This document shows, in pieces, positions 8,042 to 15,141 of a stretch of 64,000 nucleotides of DNA. Numbering within the stretch: position 1 is the stretch's first letter; each line of letters opens with the position of its first letter. The notes below the pieces were generated by a model, which was given only the letters and a program-made list of their open reading frames with translations, was not told the origin of the DNA and did no database searches. The DNA is from JABSOG01 sp041583135. GTDB lineage: Bacteria; Pseudomonadota; Gammaproteobacteria; Enterobacterales; Alteromonadaceae. The stretch is taken from the NCBI GenBank assembly GCA_041583135.1, contig JBFHGJ010000010.1, forward strand, positions 1-64,000. Reading direction: 5' to 3'. The translations under genes and the position numbers were made by a program.

Positions 8042-9073
8042 TCAGTAAACGGTGACATAAGTGATGCAGTCATTGCTGGCAATATCACGATTGGTGGTCG
8101 CCATGAACATTTGCAGTGTCTGTTTAGCGTATATGCGACCATCGACACAATACAACAGGTTGTCTATTTGGCACTGGTTTTTTTCATCGACCGCCCTTAG
8201 TGGCAATGGTCCTTCGCCATTGTACCAGCCAAGAAATTCATCGGCAGGCGTCGGCTGGCGATTGAATTGCTCAATATCGGGGATCATGGTGATGTCGGCG
8301 CAGAGCAGTTTGTGACTGGCATAGCCGATAGACGCATCCTCGTTCAACTCGATACGAATTGGATTACGATGCAGCGATACCTCTTTGTGTCTTGCACCAA
8401 AGAGGTTTTCGCGGTTGAAGTACAGTTCTAAGCCTTCTGTGGCTACTTGATGAGACATCAATTCGTTGGCGCCACCGCATTCAATGGTGATCACCGGGGC
8501 ATCGAACTTCACTTCCATTAAAGCGCCGACGTGTAGTCCGGTGACGATAAGTTTGTCGGCAAATAGGGCTGTCAGGTCCAGCATTGATGGGTGGTCGTTG
8601 ACAGCTACGGCAAAGGCAGAGCTTAGTCCTGAGGTATTGTGCAAATCAATGATAGCCTCGGGCGAAACTTCTTCAATTGCTCGGCGAATGGCATTGGCTC
8701 TTAGTAGTAAGGCGTTGTCTGCATCGGTCTTGGGCGTGCCGAAGTAGCGATTGAGATCTTCACACTCGCTTTCACCGACGTAACGGCGGGTGAATATCGG
8801 GCGCTGCTGCGCCGCTTCGGTATTGCAAATGATAATGCGGATATTGGTTGCTGGCGTTTCTCCGCCCCGCAACCACAGGTGCGAGGCAATAAAACCTGAA
8901 GGCTCATTGCCATGTATCAAGGTGGTAACCACTCGAGTGCGGCTGGTGTCTTTGCCTTTAACATCAAAGACACTCAACCCGCTGAGTTGGTTCAAAAAAC
9001 CCGGTGCGGTTTTTTTGATCTTGGCGCGAAAAGACTCATCATAATAGTCGGTTTGGTTGCATAACGGCTTCAT
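8042..9073 (-). CDS. Succinylglutamate desuccinylase/aspartoacylase-family M14 zinc hydrolase
   Basis: This 343-aa enzyme starts at ATG 9073, whose ATGA overlaps the TGA of the upstream ligase gene, so translation is probably coupled; an in-frame ATG at 9091 is possible. The AstE/AspA-type metallohydrolase signatures are present: the zinc site His and Glu in LIHGNEPSG, the substrate-binding Arg region in NRYFG, the second zinc His in IIDLHNTSG, and a late Glu in PVITIECGG. The family hydrolyses N-acyl or amide bonds of acidic amino acids (N-acetylaspartate, N-succinylglutamate). The rest of the arginine-succinyltransferase pathway is absent here, so I do not call it AstE. Pairing with a gamma-glutamyl-type ligase suggests it acts on the same compound class. 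Confidence 0.85.
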   Translation of the reverse strand: MKPLCNQTDYYDESFRAKIKKTAPGFLNQLSGLSVFDVKGKDTSRTRVVTTLIHGNEPSGFIASHLWLRGGETPATNIRIIICNTEAAQQRPIFTRRYVGESECEDLNRYFGTPKTDADNALLLRANAIRRAIEEVSPEAIIDLHNTSGLSSAFAVAVNDHPSMLDLTALFADKLIVTGLHVGALMEVKFDAPVITIECGGANELMSHQVATEGLELYFNRENLFGARHKEVSLHRNPIRIELNEDASIGYASHKLLCADITMIPDIEQFNRQPTPADEFLGWYNGEGPLPLRAVDEKNQCQIDNLLYCVDGRIYAKQTLQMFMATTNRDIASNDCITYVTVY

Positions 9074-10557
9074 TTCCAGACAGTGTCCCACTCGGTTACC
9101 GGAAGACCTGCCATTTGATGTTCAAAATAGAGGTTGAGCATGGTTTTACAGGCTTCCTTTTTATTCATTTTTCGTTTTAAAAAACGATAAGTCAGTTTTT
9201 GCCACTTGGCTGGCGTGATATCCATCGCTAGGCGTTTTTGGATCACTGACAGCTGTTTGACACGTTCGGCTTCATCGACGCCCAATTTGGCAAGACCATC
9301 GTATGAGGTTTGCAGCATTTGGTCGATGACGTTACGGATTGGTGTTTCCATTGGTTTATGTTGGTAGTTCTGCGGCCATAAAATGGTGGCATCGAGTCCG
9401 TTGCGGGCAGCGGCATAAAAGTTGTGTTCCGAGAAAATAAATGGAATTCGCGGCATGTATTCTTCTATTTTATCCTCTAGTCCCATCGCCAACCCTATCA
9501 TAAAGGCGGCGTTGGCAGACATATCGGCGGCAGTTGGCCCTGAGGGCAGCGCTCTGAACTCGATGCGCAGATGGCCATTGCCGTGATTGGAATAGACCGG
9601 ACGATTCCACGGCCAAATAGTGCCCATATGGAGGTTCAACTCGGCCAGCTCTGGTAGGCCGTTATCGTCTTGTTCTTCAAACAGTTGTGGAAATAACGGC
9701 TGATAGATATTGGCAGCTTCGGCAAACAGTTCCCAGGCGCCTTGTCTTACCCAGCCTTGACCAAAGTTGACACGGCTTGGTGGTCGCCATGGTCTTGAAT
9801 CGCAAATTCGAATGTCCATCGATTGCTTAAACAACGACACTCGAGTTTCGTCCCATAAGGTGCTGCCGAACAACACGCTGGAGTTGGCGGAAATGCCTAA
9901 AGCCAGCGGCAAGGTCAATTGGGCGGCGTTAAAGATATCGGCAAAGCGATCTTTTTCCACCATCAGGTGCACTTGATGGGAGGTGTTGGCGCCCTCAACA
10001 CAGACTTCAGAGGTTTTAAAATCGATTTCTTCGTCGTTGTTGAGGTCGTTTATTCTAATATGAAACGGTTCGCCTCTGAGTTTTCGTAGCTCTCTGGCTA
10101 AGATGCGATATCTTGGCTCGTCCGTCATGTACTCCGAGCTAATCTGGTGTTCTTCGAGCGTCGGCAAAATACCGATGGCTAAGGGACGTGTGCCTATTTT
10201 GTCGGCTGTGTCCCATAGCTTGTTGAATTTGGTCAGCATTTCTTGCTTGATGGTGGTAAAGGGATGTCCGGCCGCCGGTGTTGGACTGAGATTCAATTCG
10301 ATATTGTATTGGTTGATCTCAGCCTGATACTGCGGATCATCGAGCATCTCAAGCAGTTGCAGGTTGGTTGGGCTGATATTGCCGGACTGGTCCATCAAAT
10401 AGAGTTCAAGTTCGGCGCCGATACAGGTGGTTTCTCCTTTGCCGAAATTGTCGTTGGCGAGAATTTCTTTAAGTGTGTCTACCTGATCATGGATGCGTTT
10501 ATTAAATTTTTCGTAGTCTTGAGCGCAGTATTGGCGATCTTCTATGCCTCGTCCCAT
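9070..10557 (-). CDS. Glutamate-cysteine ligase family 2 (GCS2)-like carboxylate-amine ligase
   Basis: This is a 495-aa protein starting at ATG 10557 (MGRGIEDRQYC), chosen because GAGGAT lies about 6 nt upstream; the open frame extends further but without a ribosome site. Family features are the glutamate/metal-binding CIGAELELYLMD near the N-terminus, NIELNLSP, TSHQVHLMVE, a Trp/Arg-rich RPWRPPSRVNFG and the late HLRIEFRALPSGPTAADMSAN. GCS2 enzymes use ATP to join a carboxylate (usually the gamma-carboxyl of glutamate) to an amine. Whether cysteine is the acceptor is unknown, because many GCS2/YbdK-type proteins have other or weak activity. It is the first gene of a coupled cassette with the M14 hydrolase and probably the methyltransferase. 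Confidence 0.85.
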   Translation of the reverse strand: MGRGIEDRQYCAQDYEKFNKRIHDQVDTLKEILANDNFGKGETTCIGAELELYLMDQSGNISPTNLQLLEMLDDPQYQAEINQYNIELNLSPTPAAGHPFTTIKQEMLTKFNKLWDTADKIGTRPLAIGILPTLEEHQISSEYMTDEPRYRILARELRKLRGEPFHIRINDLNNDEEIDFKTSEVCVEGANTSHQVHLMVEKDRFADIFNAAQLTLPLALGISANSSVLFGSTLWDETRVSLFKQSMDIRICDSRPWRPPSRVNFGQGWVRQGAWELFAEAANIYQPLFPQLFEEQDDNGLPELAELNLHMGTIWPWNRPVYSNHGNGHLRIEFRALPSGPTAADMSANAAFMIGLAMGLEDKIEEYMPRIPFIFSEHNFYAAARNGLDATILWPQNYQHKPMETPIRNVIDQMLQTSYDGLAKLGVDEAERVKQLSVIQKRLAMDITPAKWQKLTYRFLKRKMNKKEACKTMLNLYFEHQMAGLPVTEWDTVWK

Positions 10558-10722
10558 CAAGAGTATCCTCAGTAATGCCAGGGGTATCCCCCTTAGCATA
10601 GATGACAAATGGGACGAGTAGAAAGTTTTTTTGTCCAGAAATTGACAAAACGCAAAAGTGAACAAAAAACGAGCCAATTGAAGAGGTTAGCATTGCTTTA
10701 ATCGACTAAATAACGGATCCTC

Positions 10723-10744
10723 GGCAACTGCTCCATGCGTTGCT
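10723..10744. repeat. Hairpin with 10-nt conserved loop, copy 1
   Basis: Arms GGCAAC (10723-10728) and GTTGCT (10739-10744), with one G-T pair, flank the loop TGCTCCATGC. The same loop with a different, fully complementary 9-bp stem occurs at 13655-13682. It lies between the LytTR gene and the ligase gene. Confidence 0.65.
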
Positions 10745-10789
10745 CATTTGTACAGGTGATCATGTTGCACATGAGCGGATCGCACTTAT

Positions 10790-11248
10790 TTAGTTGTACA
10801 TTAAGGCGCGTATTTGTGGTGCGACCTTTGACTTGTAGCGACGGGACACTTTAAGGGTTTGTCCACAGGTCAACACCACCACAAACTCACCGTTGGCGTC
10901 GCTGCTGACCCGAGCGATTTTGCTTTTATTGACCATGTTGGAACGGTGAATGCGAATAAACTGCTCGGGATTGAGTTCGCCTTCGAGCTGCTTCATGGTT
11001 TTGCGGATAACATGGGTTTTGCCTCCTTGGCAGTTAAAACACATATAATCGCCGGCCGCTTCAATAGAGTTGATGGTGTTAATGTTGAGCCTTATCAACT
11101 CTGCGCCGCTGCGAATGGTGATGTTTTGTGGGTAATCTTCAACGACTGGTTGCGGGGGGACAAAGTGACTGGCAAAAAGGGCAAAGTTTTTTTCAAAGTA
11201 AGATTGAGTGCGCTGTGCCGCTGCCTGATTGCTTGAAACGCTTTTCAT
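10790..11248 (-). CDS. Stand-alone LytTR DNA-binding protein
   Basis: This 152-aa protein starts at ATG 11248 behind GGAGTTAACC; the TTG 12 bases upstream overlaps that ribosome site and is rejected. The C-terminal ~100 residues are a LytTR domain (beta-rich DNA-binding fold): INSIEAAGDYMCF, then KTMKQLEGELNPEQFIRIHR, NMVNKSKI, and the closing LKVSRRYKSKV. No receiver domain precedes it, only a ~45-residue linker. LytTR proteins usually bind paired direct repeats upstream of targets and act as response regulators; without a receiver this one must be controlled otherwise, or act as a constitutive or dimer-dependent regulator. No membrane segments are seen. Targets are unknown. Confidence 0.9.
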   Translation of the reverse strand: MKSVSSNQAAAQRTQSYFEKNFALFASHFVPPQPVVEDYPQNITIRSGAELIRLNINTINSIEAAGDYMCFNCQGGKTHVIRKTMKQLEGELNPEQFIRIHRSNMVNKSKIARVSSDANGEFVVVLTCGQTLKVSRRYKSKVAPQIRALMYN

Positions 11249-11403
11249 GGTTAACTCCAAAATGACTTACTCATCTAAAAGTGATGGTGACATCTTGGCA
11301 GTTGTCCTGCGATGAAAAAAGGCATATCAATGTAAAACATGGGCGACAGGGTTTTACAAAACTTTTACAATGAGGGTCATTGTTCCTTAAGGTTGCCAAT
11401 AAT

Positions 11404-12033
11404 ATGAATATATTCAAATCCTTATGCAAAATGTCTACATTCGGATTGGTTCTGATCACCTTGGTGTCGGTCGTCGGTTGCGCCTCAATCAACACAGCTA
11501 AACCGGTAAAGCTATTGATGAGTACTACTTTGGGTGATGTCGAAATGACGCTTTATCCGGATAAAGCGCCCGTGACTGTGGCGAACTTCTTGCGCTATGT
11601 CGATGCCGGCGCCTATCGCGATGGTTCGTTTTATCGGGTGGTGCGTCATGACAACGACAACGGCAGTCCTAAAATCACGGTGATACAAGGCGGTGCGCGC
11701 AAAGGTGTGGTTGAATGGCAACCAATTCCATTGGAAACCACTGAAGTGAGTGGCATTAACCATCTCGATGGCACTTTATCGATGGCTCGCGCCGAGCCGC
11801 AGACCGCGACCACTGCTTTTTTCATTTGTATTGGCGCTCAGCCGGGTTTGGACTTTGGCGGTAAACGGGCAAAAGATGGTCTGGGCTTTGCCGCCTTTGG
11901 TAAGGTAACCCGGGGTATGGATGTCGTAAAGGCGATCAACCAAATTCGCAACAGCAAAAGCAGCGAAAACCCTTATATGCAAGGACAAATGCTGTCTCAG
12001 CCGGTGCTCATCACTGATATCAAACGCCTGTAA
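11404..12033 (+). CDS. Lipoprotein cyclophilin-type peptidyl-prolyl isomerase
   Basis: This 209-aa protein starts at ATG 11404 with AAGG 12 nt upstream. A lipoprotein signal ends at the lipobox VVGC (Cys near residue 22), so it should be anchored on the periplasmic side of the inner or outer membrane. The cyclophilin fold follows: TTLGDVEMTLYPDKAPVTVANFLRYV, the catalytic-site Phe-Tyr-Arg in DGSFYRVV, the conserved IQGG, SMARAEPQTATTAFFICIG and LGFAAFGKVTRGMDVVKAI. It catalyses cis-trans isomerisation of Xaa-Pro bonds, assisting envelope protein folding. It is convergent with the sigma-54 regulator gene (6 bp between stops) and divergent from the LytTR gene. Confidence 0.92.
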   Translation: MNIFKSLCKMSTFGLVLITLVSVVGCASINTAKPVKLLMSTTLGDVEMTLYPDKAPVTVANFLRYVDAGAYRDGSFYRVVRHDNDNGSPKITVIQGGARKGVVEWQPIPLETTEVSGINHLDGTLSMARAEPQTATTAFFICIGAQPGLDFGGKRAKDGLGFAAFGKVTRGMDVVKAINQIRNSKSSENPYMQGQMLSQPVLITDIKRL

Positions 12034-12039
12034 CTTGGG

Positions 12040-13494
12040 CTATGAGGTTTTGCCTTTCCACGACTGTAACTTGCGATAAATGGTGGAGGGGTTGATCTCT
12101 AGCATCACAGCCGCTTTTGGAATGTTGCCGTCGCAATAGTCAATGGCCTGTTCGATGGCTTCTTTTTCAACCAGCCATAGCGGCTTGATACCGCCGTGGT
12201 CAAACCGCAGAGGCAACGAGGAGACCGGATCTTGCGTTGCCGGAGATTGAAAAGTCGGTGGGGTGATGGCATGTAATGCCAGATCGTCCTTAATCGGTTT
12301 CAGCAGCATTTGCGTGGTGACTTCAACGCCTTGGTTCATCGCCACAATACTGTGTATGACGTTTTCCAATTGGCGAATGTTGCCCGGCCAACGAAACTCA
12401 CGGATCAGCTTTTCAGCTTCGTCGCTAAAACGTTCAAAGGTTTTGTTTTCCTGACGGCTAAGGGCTTTTAAAAAGTGTCTGGCAATGAGGTTGATGTCGC
12501 CATCACGCGCTCTAAGTGGCGGTAATGATATGGTGATGACATTGAGGCGGTAGTATAGGTCTTCACGAAATTCGCCGCGATTGACGGCCTCTCTTAAAGT
12601 CGTAGAGGATGCGGTGATCAGTTGGGCATTAAAAGGCACCGTTGTGTGGCTACCTAGGGGGGTGAATTCTCGCTCTTGGATCACCCGCAACAGTTTGGCT
12701 TGCAATTGCGCCGGAATGGTGGTGATTTCATCGAGAAACAGTGTGCCTGAGGCGCATACCGAAAACAGTCCTTCCTGATTGGCGGTTGCGCCGGTAAAGG
12801 CGCCTTTTTTATGACCAAACAGCTGTGATTCCATCAGTTGTTCATTGAAGTTGGCACAGTTCATCGCAACAAAAGTGTTGTCTTTGCGATAACTTTCTTT
12901 ATGACAGGCTTTGGCTATCAGCTCTTTACCTGTGCCGGTTTCGCCGGTAATAAAAATGGGCACGTTGGTGGTGGCGGCACTTTTGATCTCATCGAAAATC
13001 GCCAGCATTTGTGGGCATTGGGCTATCATGCCGTGAAAGCTAACACCACTTTGTTGTTTGCTTTGCACCGGCTTTGACACTGCCGGTGTGACGGTCTTAG
13101 CATTCCCTGTTGCCAACTCTAATGCTTTGACCACAATGAACCTGAGTTCGTCGTTATCCCACGGTTTGGTTATGTAACGATGAATGACCCCTTGGTTGAA
13201 GGCATCGGCAACGGTATCGAAATCATTGTAAGCGCTCAACAGGATACGTTGGCTTTGTGGCCACTTTGCGGCAATTTCTGCAAGCATTTGTGAGCCAGTC
13301 ATTTTGGGCATACGATGATCGGAGATCACCACATGAGGCTGATGTTGTTCGATGTATTGCAAGGCGGTTTGCGGTGACTGACAAGTAATGATATTGGCCT
13401 GAACTTGGCGCAGGCTTCTTTTGAGTGCACTGAGCAAGTCCGGTTCATCATCCACCAGTAGCAAGGTCGGCCATTGTTCGTTTGATGTGGTCAA
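12040..13494 (-). CDS. Sigma-54-dependent response regulator (receiver, AAA+, Fis HTH)
   Basis: This 484-aa protein is a complete NtrC-type activator. The receiver (about 10-125) has LLLVDDEPD, phospho-acceptor Asp in VISDHRMPKMTG and Lys in YITKPW. The AAA+ domain (about 160-400) has Walker A GETGTGKELI, the sigma-54 contact loop KKGAFTGA, Walker B LFLDEI and an arginine-finger region FREDLYYRLNV. A Fis-type helix-turn-helix closes it (IPKAAVMLEINPSTIYRKL). The receiver is of the HupR/RpfG-like kind (SDHRMP). The start must be the TTG at 13494, as a stop lies just upstream in frame and the receiver begins 10 codons later. No kinase gene is adjacent, so its partner is elsewhere. It should activate -24/-12 promoters on phosphorylation. 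Confidence 0.93.
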   Translation of the reverse strand: MTTSNEQWPTLLLVDDEPDLLSALKRSLRQVQANIITCQSPQTALQYIEQHQPHVVISDHRMPKMTGSQMLAEIAAKWPQSQRILLSAYNDFDTVADAFNQGVIHRYITKPWDNDELRFIVVKALELATGNAKTVTPAVSKPVQSKQQSGVSFHGMIAQCPQMLAIFDEIKSAATTNVPIFITGETGTGKELIAKACHKESYRKDNTFVAMNCANFNEQLMESQLFGHKKGAFTGATANQEGLFSVCASGTLFLDEITTIPAQLQAKLLRVIQEREFTPLGSHTTVPFNAQLITASSTTLREAVNRGEFREDLYYRLNVITISLPPLRARDGDINLIARHFLKALSRQENKTFERFSDEAEKLIREFRWPGNIRQLENVIHSIVAMNQGVEVTTQMLLKPIKDDLALHAITPPTFQSPATQDPVSSLPLRFDHGGIKPLWLVEKEAIEQAIDYCDGNIPKAAVMLEINPSTIYRKLQSWKGKTS

Positions 13495-13632
13495 TACACT
13501 TACACTTTTTCTTGGTTTTTTAATGTCTTAAGCATAGACATAAGCGCAGTATATTTCGAATTTTTATCTCACTAACGGTTAAATTTGTAGCTAAACAGGG
13601 GTGGGTTTAATTGTGAGGTCTTGATCAGTGAG

Positions 13633-13753
13633 CGTCCAGCCTCTACCGGACATCGCTGGTAATTGCTCCATGCATTACCAGCATGACCCACATGGACGTG
13701 GGAAATACTGAATTTTGCAGGGAGCAAAATCAGTGACCGTCCAATCCCTGGAC
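13633..13753. repeat. Cluster of five consecutive hairpins
   Basis: Within 121 bp there are five inverted repeats in a row: GTCC/GGAC (13633-13651), GCTGGTAAT/ATTACCAGC (13655-13682, loop TGCTCCATGC), CCCAC/GTGGG (13687-13702), CTGAATTTTGC/GCAAAATCAG with one bulge (13708-13733), and GTCCA/TGGAC (13739-13753). No ORF is present. It looks like a composite palindromic intergenic element. Confidence 0.75.
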
Positions 13754-13755
13754 AT

Positions 13756-13780
13756 AAAAAAACCCCGACAAGTCGGGGTT
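13756..13780 (-). terminator. Terminator of the small KGRDPDAP gene
   Basis: The stem AACCCCGAC / GTCGGGGTT (13761-13769, 13772-13780) is preceded on the plus strand by an A-tract, giving a U-tract on the minus strand. It ends transcription 22 bp after the stop of the 13803-13937 gene. Confidence 0.85.
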
Positions 13781-13802
13781 AAATACGTCAGTCAGCGATG
13801 GC

Positions 13803-13937
13803 TTATGGCATCAACAATGGGGCATCTGGATCACGACCCTTAGCGTTGTTGGTTGCGGCGCCGCGGCCTGGGCCAGCTTTTACATTGGTTTTTAATTTGT
13901 AAGCTGCGTTTTTCGCTTGATTGTTCACTTTTTTCAT
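13803..13937 (-). CDS. Small KAGP/AKGRDPDAP-motif protein, copy B (44 aa)
   Basis: This is a 44-codon gene starting at ATG 13937 behind GGAG (spacing 5-6 nt). The product is basic at the N-terminus and starts MKKVNNQAKNAAYKLKTN, then VKAGPGRG, then AAT-NN, AKGRDPDAP and LLMP. It has no signal peptide, transmembrane helix or cysteine. The neighbouring gene at 14134-14277 encodes a 47-aa protein sharing YK/FK-K, VKAGP, AKGRDPDAP and the aliphatic tail. The matching ribosome-site context (GGAGT-ATTTATGAA), shared protein motifs and downstream terminator make this a real gene rather than chance. I recognise no family. It could be a small regulatory or stress protein or a precursor peptide; nothing in the window fixes this. 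Confidence 0.8.
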   Translation of the reverse strand: MKKVNNQAKNAAYKLKTNVKAGPGRGAATNNAKGRDPDAPLLMP

Positions 13938-14133
13938 AAATAACTCCAGCATTTATACAAATGCACTTTTTTATGTTTTTTTAGTGGTGAACCGGATAAA
14001 AGAACCACAAATCGTCTGCTTTTCTATCTCGATTCGGTTGTGAAACAGGCTATGTGCCTGGAACATAATTTACACTATAGCCTCGTTCTCGCAATATTGA
14101 CAGTATATTTTCCCAATTTAACTTAAATTCAGT

Positions 14134-14277
14134 TTAATTGTTGCCTGCCAATAAGTAAGGAGCGTCCGGATCACGGCCTTTTGCGGCGATTGATGGGCCC
14201 GCCTTTACTTGGCTTTTGAATTTAAATGTTGCTGATTTAGCCTTTTTGTTGGTTTGATTTTGTGAAGTTTGCTTCAT
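14134..14277 (-). CDS. Small KAGP/AKGRDPDAP-motif protein, copy A (47 aa)
   Basis: This is a 47-codon gene starting at ATG 14277 with GGAG upstream in the same context as copy B. The product starts MKQTSQNQTNKKAKSATFKF, then KSQVKAGP, SIAAKGRDPDAP and YLLAGNN. The Lys/Gln/Asn-rich N-terminus differs from copy B, whereas the VKAGP and AKGRDPDAP blocks are identical, which shows selection on the C-terminal half. It is transcribed towards copy B, 196 bp away, and both may share the terminator at 13756-13780. No cysteine, signal peptide or membrane segment is present. Function unknown. Confidence 0.8.
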   Translation of the reverse strand: MKQTSQNQTNKKAKSATFKFKSQVKAGPSIAAKGRDPDAPYLLAGNN

Positions 14278-14834
14278 AAATGACTCCATTTGTGCACGAG
14301 TATAGATTTAACCTAGTTAATACGTCGCCGTGCAGACGCTAGCTGCATTGGTGCAGAGCACAGATGCAAAATAACGACATTAGACGATGTAAAAACGTAC
14401 GAATAATTTTTAAGTACAGAAAGTAACGGTTTTATCGGATATCGAGGGTCACAGACAACAGCTTTGTCTACTCAATATGGCGAAAAGTGGGAGGGTCAAA
14501 CAGACGGGCTGGATCTTATTGCTATTGTTACAGTGGGTGTTGCTGAATGATGGTTTCATTGATTGCTCCTGCATCTTACATGATGCGCTGTTAATCCAAA
14601 AAAGTTAACGAAGCAGTATTTAAACAAAGCGTTTAAAAACAATACCGTTCTTGGTGCTGTGTAACTTAAAAGCGTGCACATTATGTATTATTTTTAACCA
14701 ATAACGCAATCTTTTTTTTGCTTAAAAATAGACTTTTTTAGAAACATTATAAAAATCAAAGATATAGAGGTACAAAAAAGAGTTGACTTGGTGTTAATCG
14801 GGCAAAGTACGATATTTTGCAATGATTTCTTATA

Positions 14835-14854
14835 TGTGATGAGAAAAGATCACA
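14835..14854. promoter_or_regulatory. Inverted repeat TGTGAT-N8-ATCACA
   Basis: Perfect 6-bp arms with an 8-bp spacer lie immediately before the ribosome site of the 12-codon ORF. The half sites resemble CRP/FNR-type TGTGA, but the spacing is 4 bp longer than the CRP consensus, so it is either an operator for another dimer or an RNA hairpin. Confidence 0.4.
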
Positions 14855-14868
14855 AAAGGAGCGCGAGT

Positions 14869-14907
14869 ATGGCTCTGAAACATCTTGTAATAGAATTGTT
14901 GCAATAA
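14869..14907 (+). CDS. Possible 12-aa leader peptide ORF
   Basis: ATG at 14869 follows AAAAGGAG with a 7-nt spacer, one of the best ribosome sites in the window. The frame encodes MALKHLVIELLQ and stops with TAA, about 230 bp before the large secreted protein gene on the same strand. The length and position suit a leader peptide or the remnant of a gene start. It could equally be chance. No regulatory run of one codon is seen. Confidence 0.3.
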   Translation: MALKHLVIELLQ

Positions 14908-15141
14908 CTCATATAGGTTAATTGATTGATTATATTAGCGAATATTTTCTTTCATTGGATTGGTGTGAAAAATGATCTGAAATTGCGCTATTTGTGATAT
15001 ACCCGGTGTTTTTTAATAGTGCTACGATTAACGGGTATTGCGGAGATCAGTGTGGCCAAACGGCGCGTTCAATAGCAACATAAGATGCCTTCAGCTTGAT
15101 GTTCTGCAACGGATAAACGGAATTAAAACAGGACCTTACTT

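Larger units (their letters stand above)
14278..15141. other. Long AT-rich intergenic region
   Basis: This 860-bp divergent region lies between the small-protein genes (leftward) and the 990-aa secreted protein gene (rightward). It holds an inverted repeat TGTGAT-N8-ATCACA (14835-14854), a 12-codon ORF with a strong ribosome site (14869-14907), a TTGACT element near 14783, and a 7-bp inverted repeat ATACCCG/CGGGTAT (14999-15005, 15032-15038). No longer ORF is convincing. Confidence 0.6.

Noticed and set aside
8042..9073. Calling the M14 hydrolase AstE of the arginine succinyltransferase pathway
   Set aside because: None of the other ast genes is nearby and the gene is coupled to a GCS2-like ligase; only family-level annotation is justified.
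10558..10677. 40-codon N-terminal extension of the GCS2-like ligase
   Set aside because: The extension reads through the probable promoter and ribosome-site region; the ATG at 10557 has GAGGAT and fits the family's usual start.
13803..14277. Calling the mini-genes bacteriocin or RiPP precursors
   Set aside because: No modification enzyme, leader peptidase, transporter or immunity gene adjoins them, and there is no Cys or Gly-Gly cleavage site; left as unknown small proteins.
14835..14854. Possible CRP site
   Set aside because: The TGTGA half sites are separated by 10 bases instead of 6, so it does not fit the CRP consensus; kept only as an inverted repeat.
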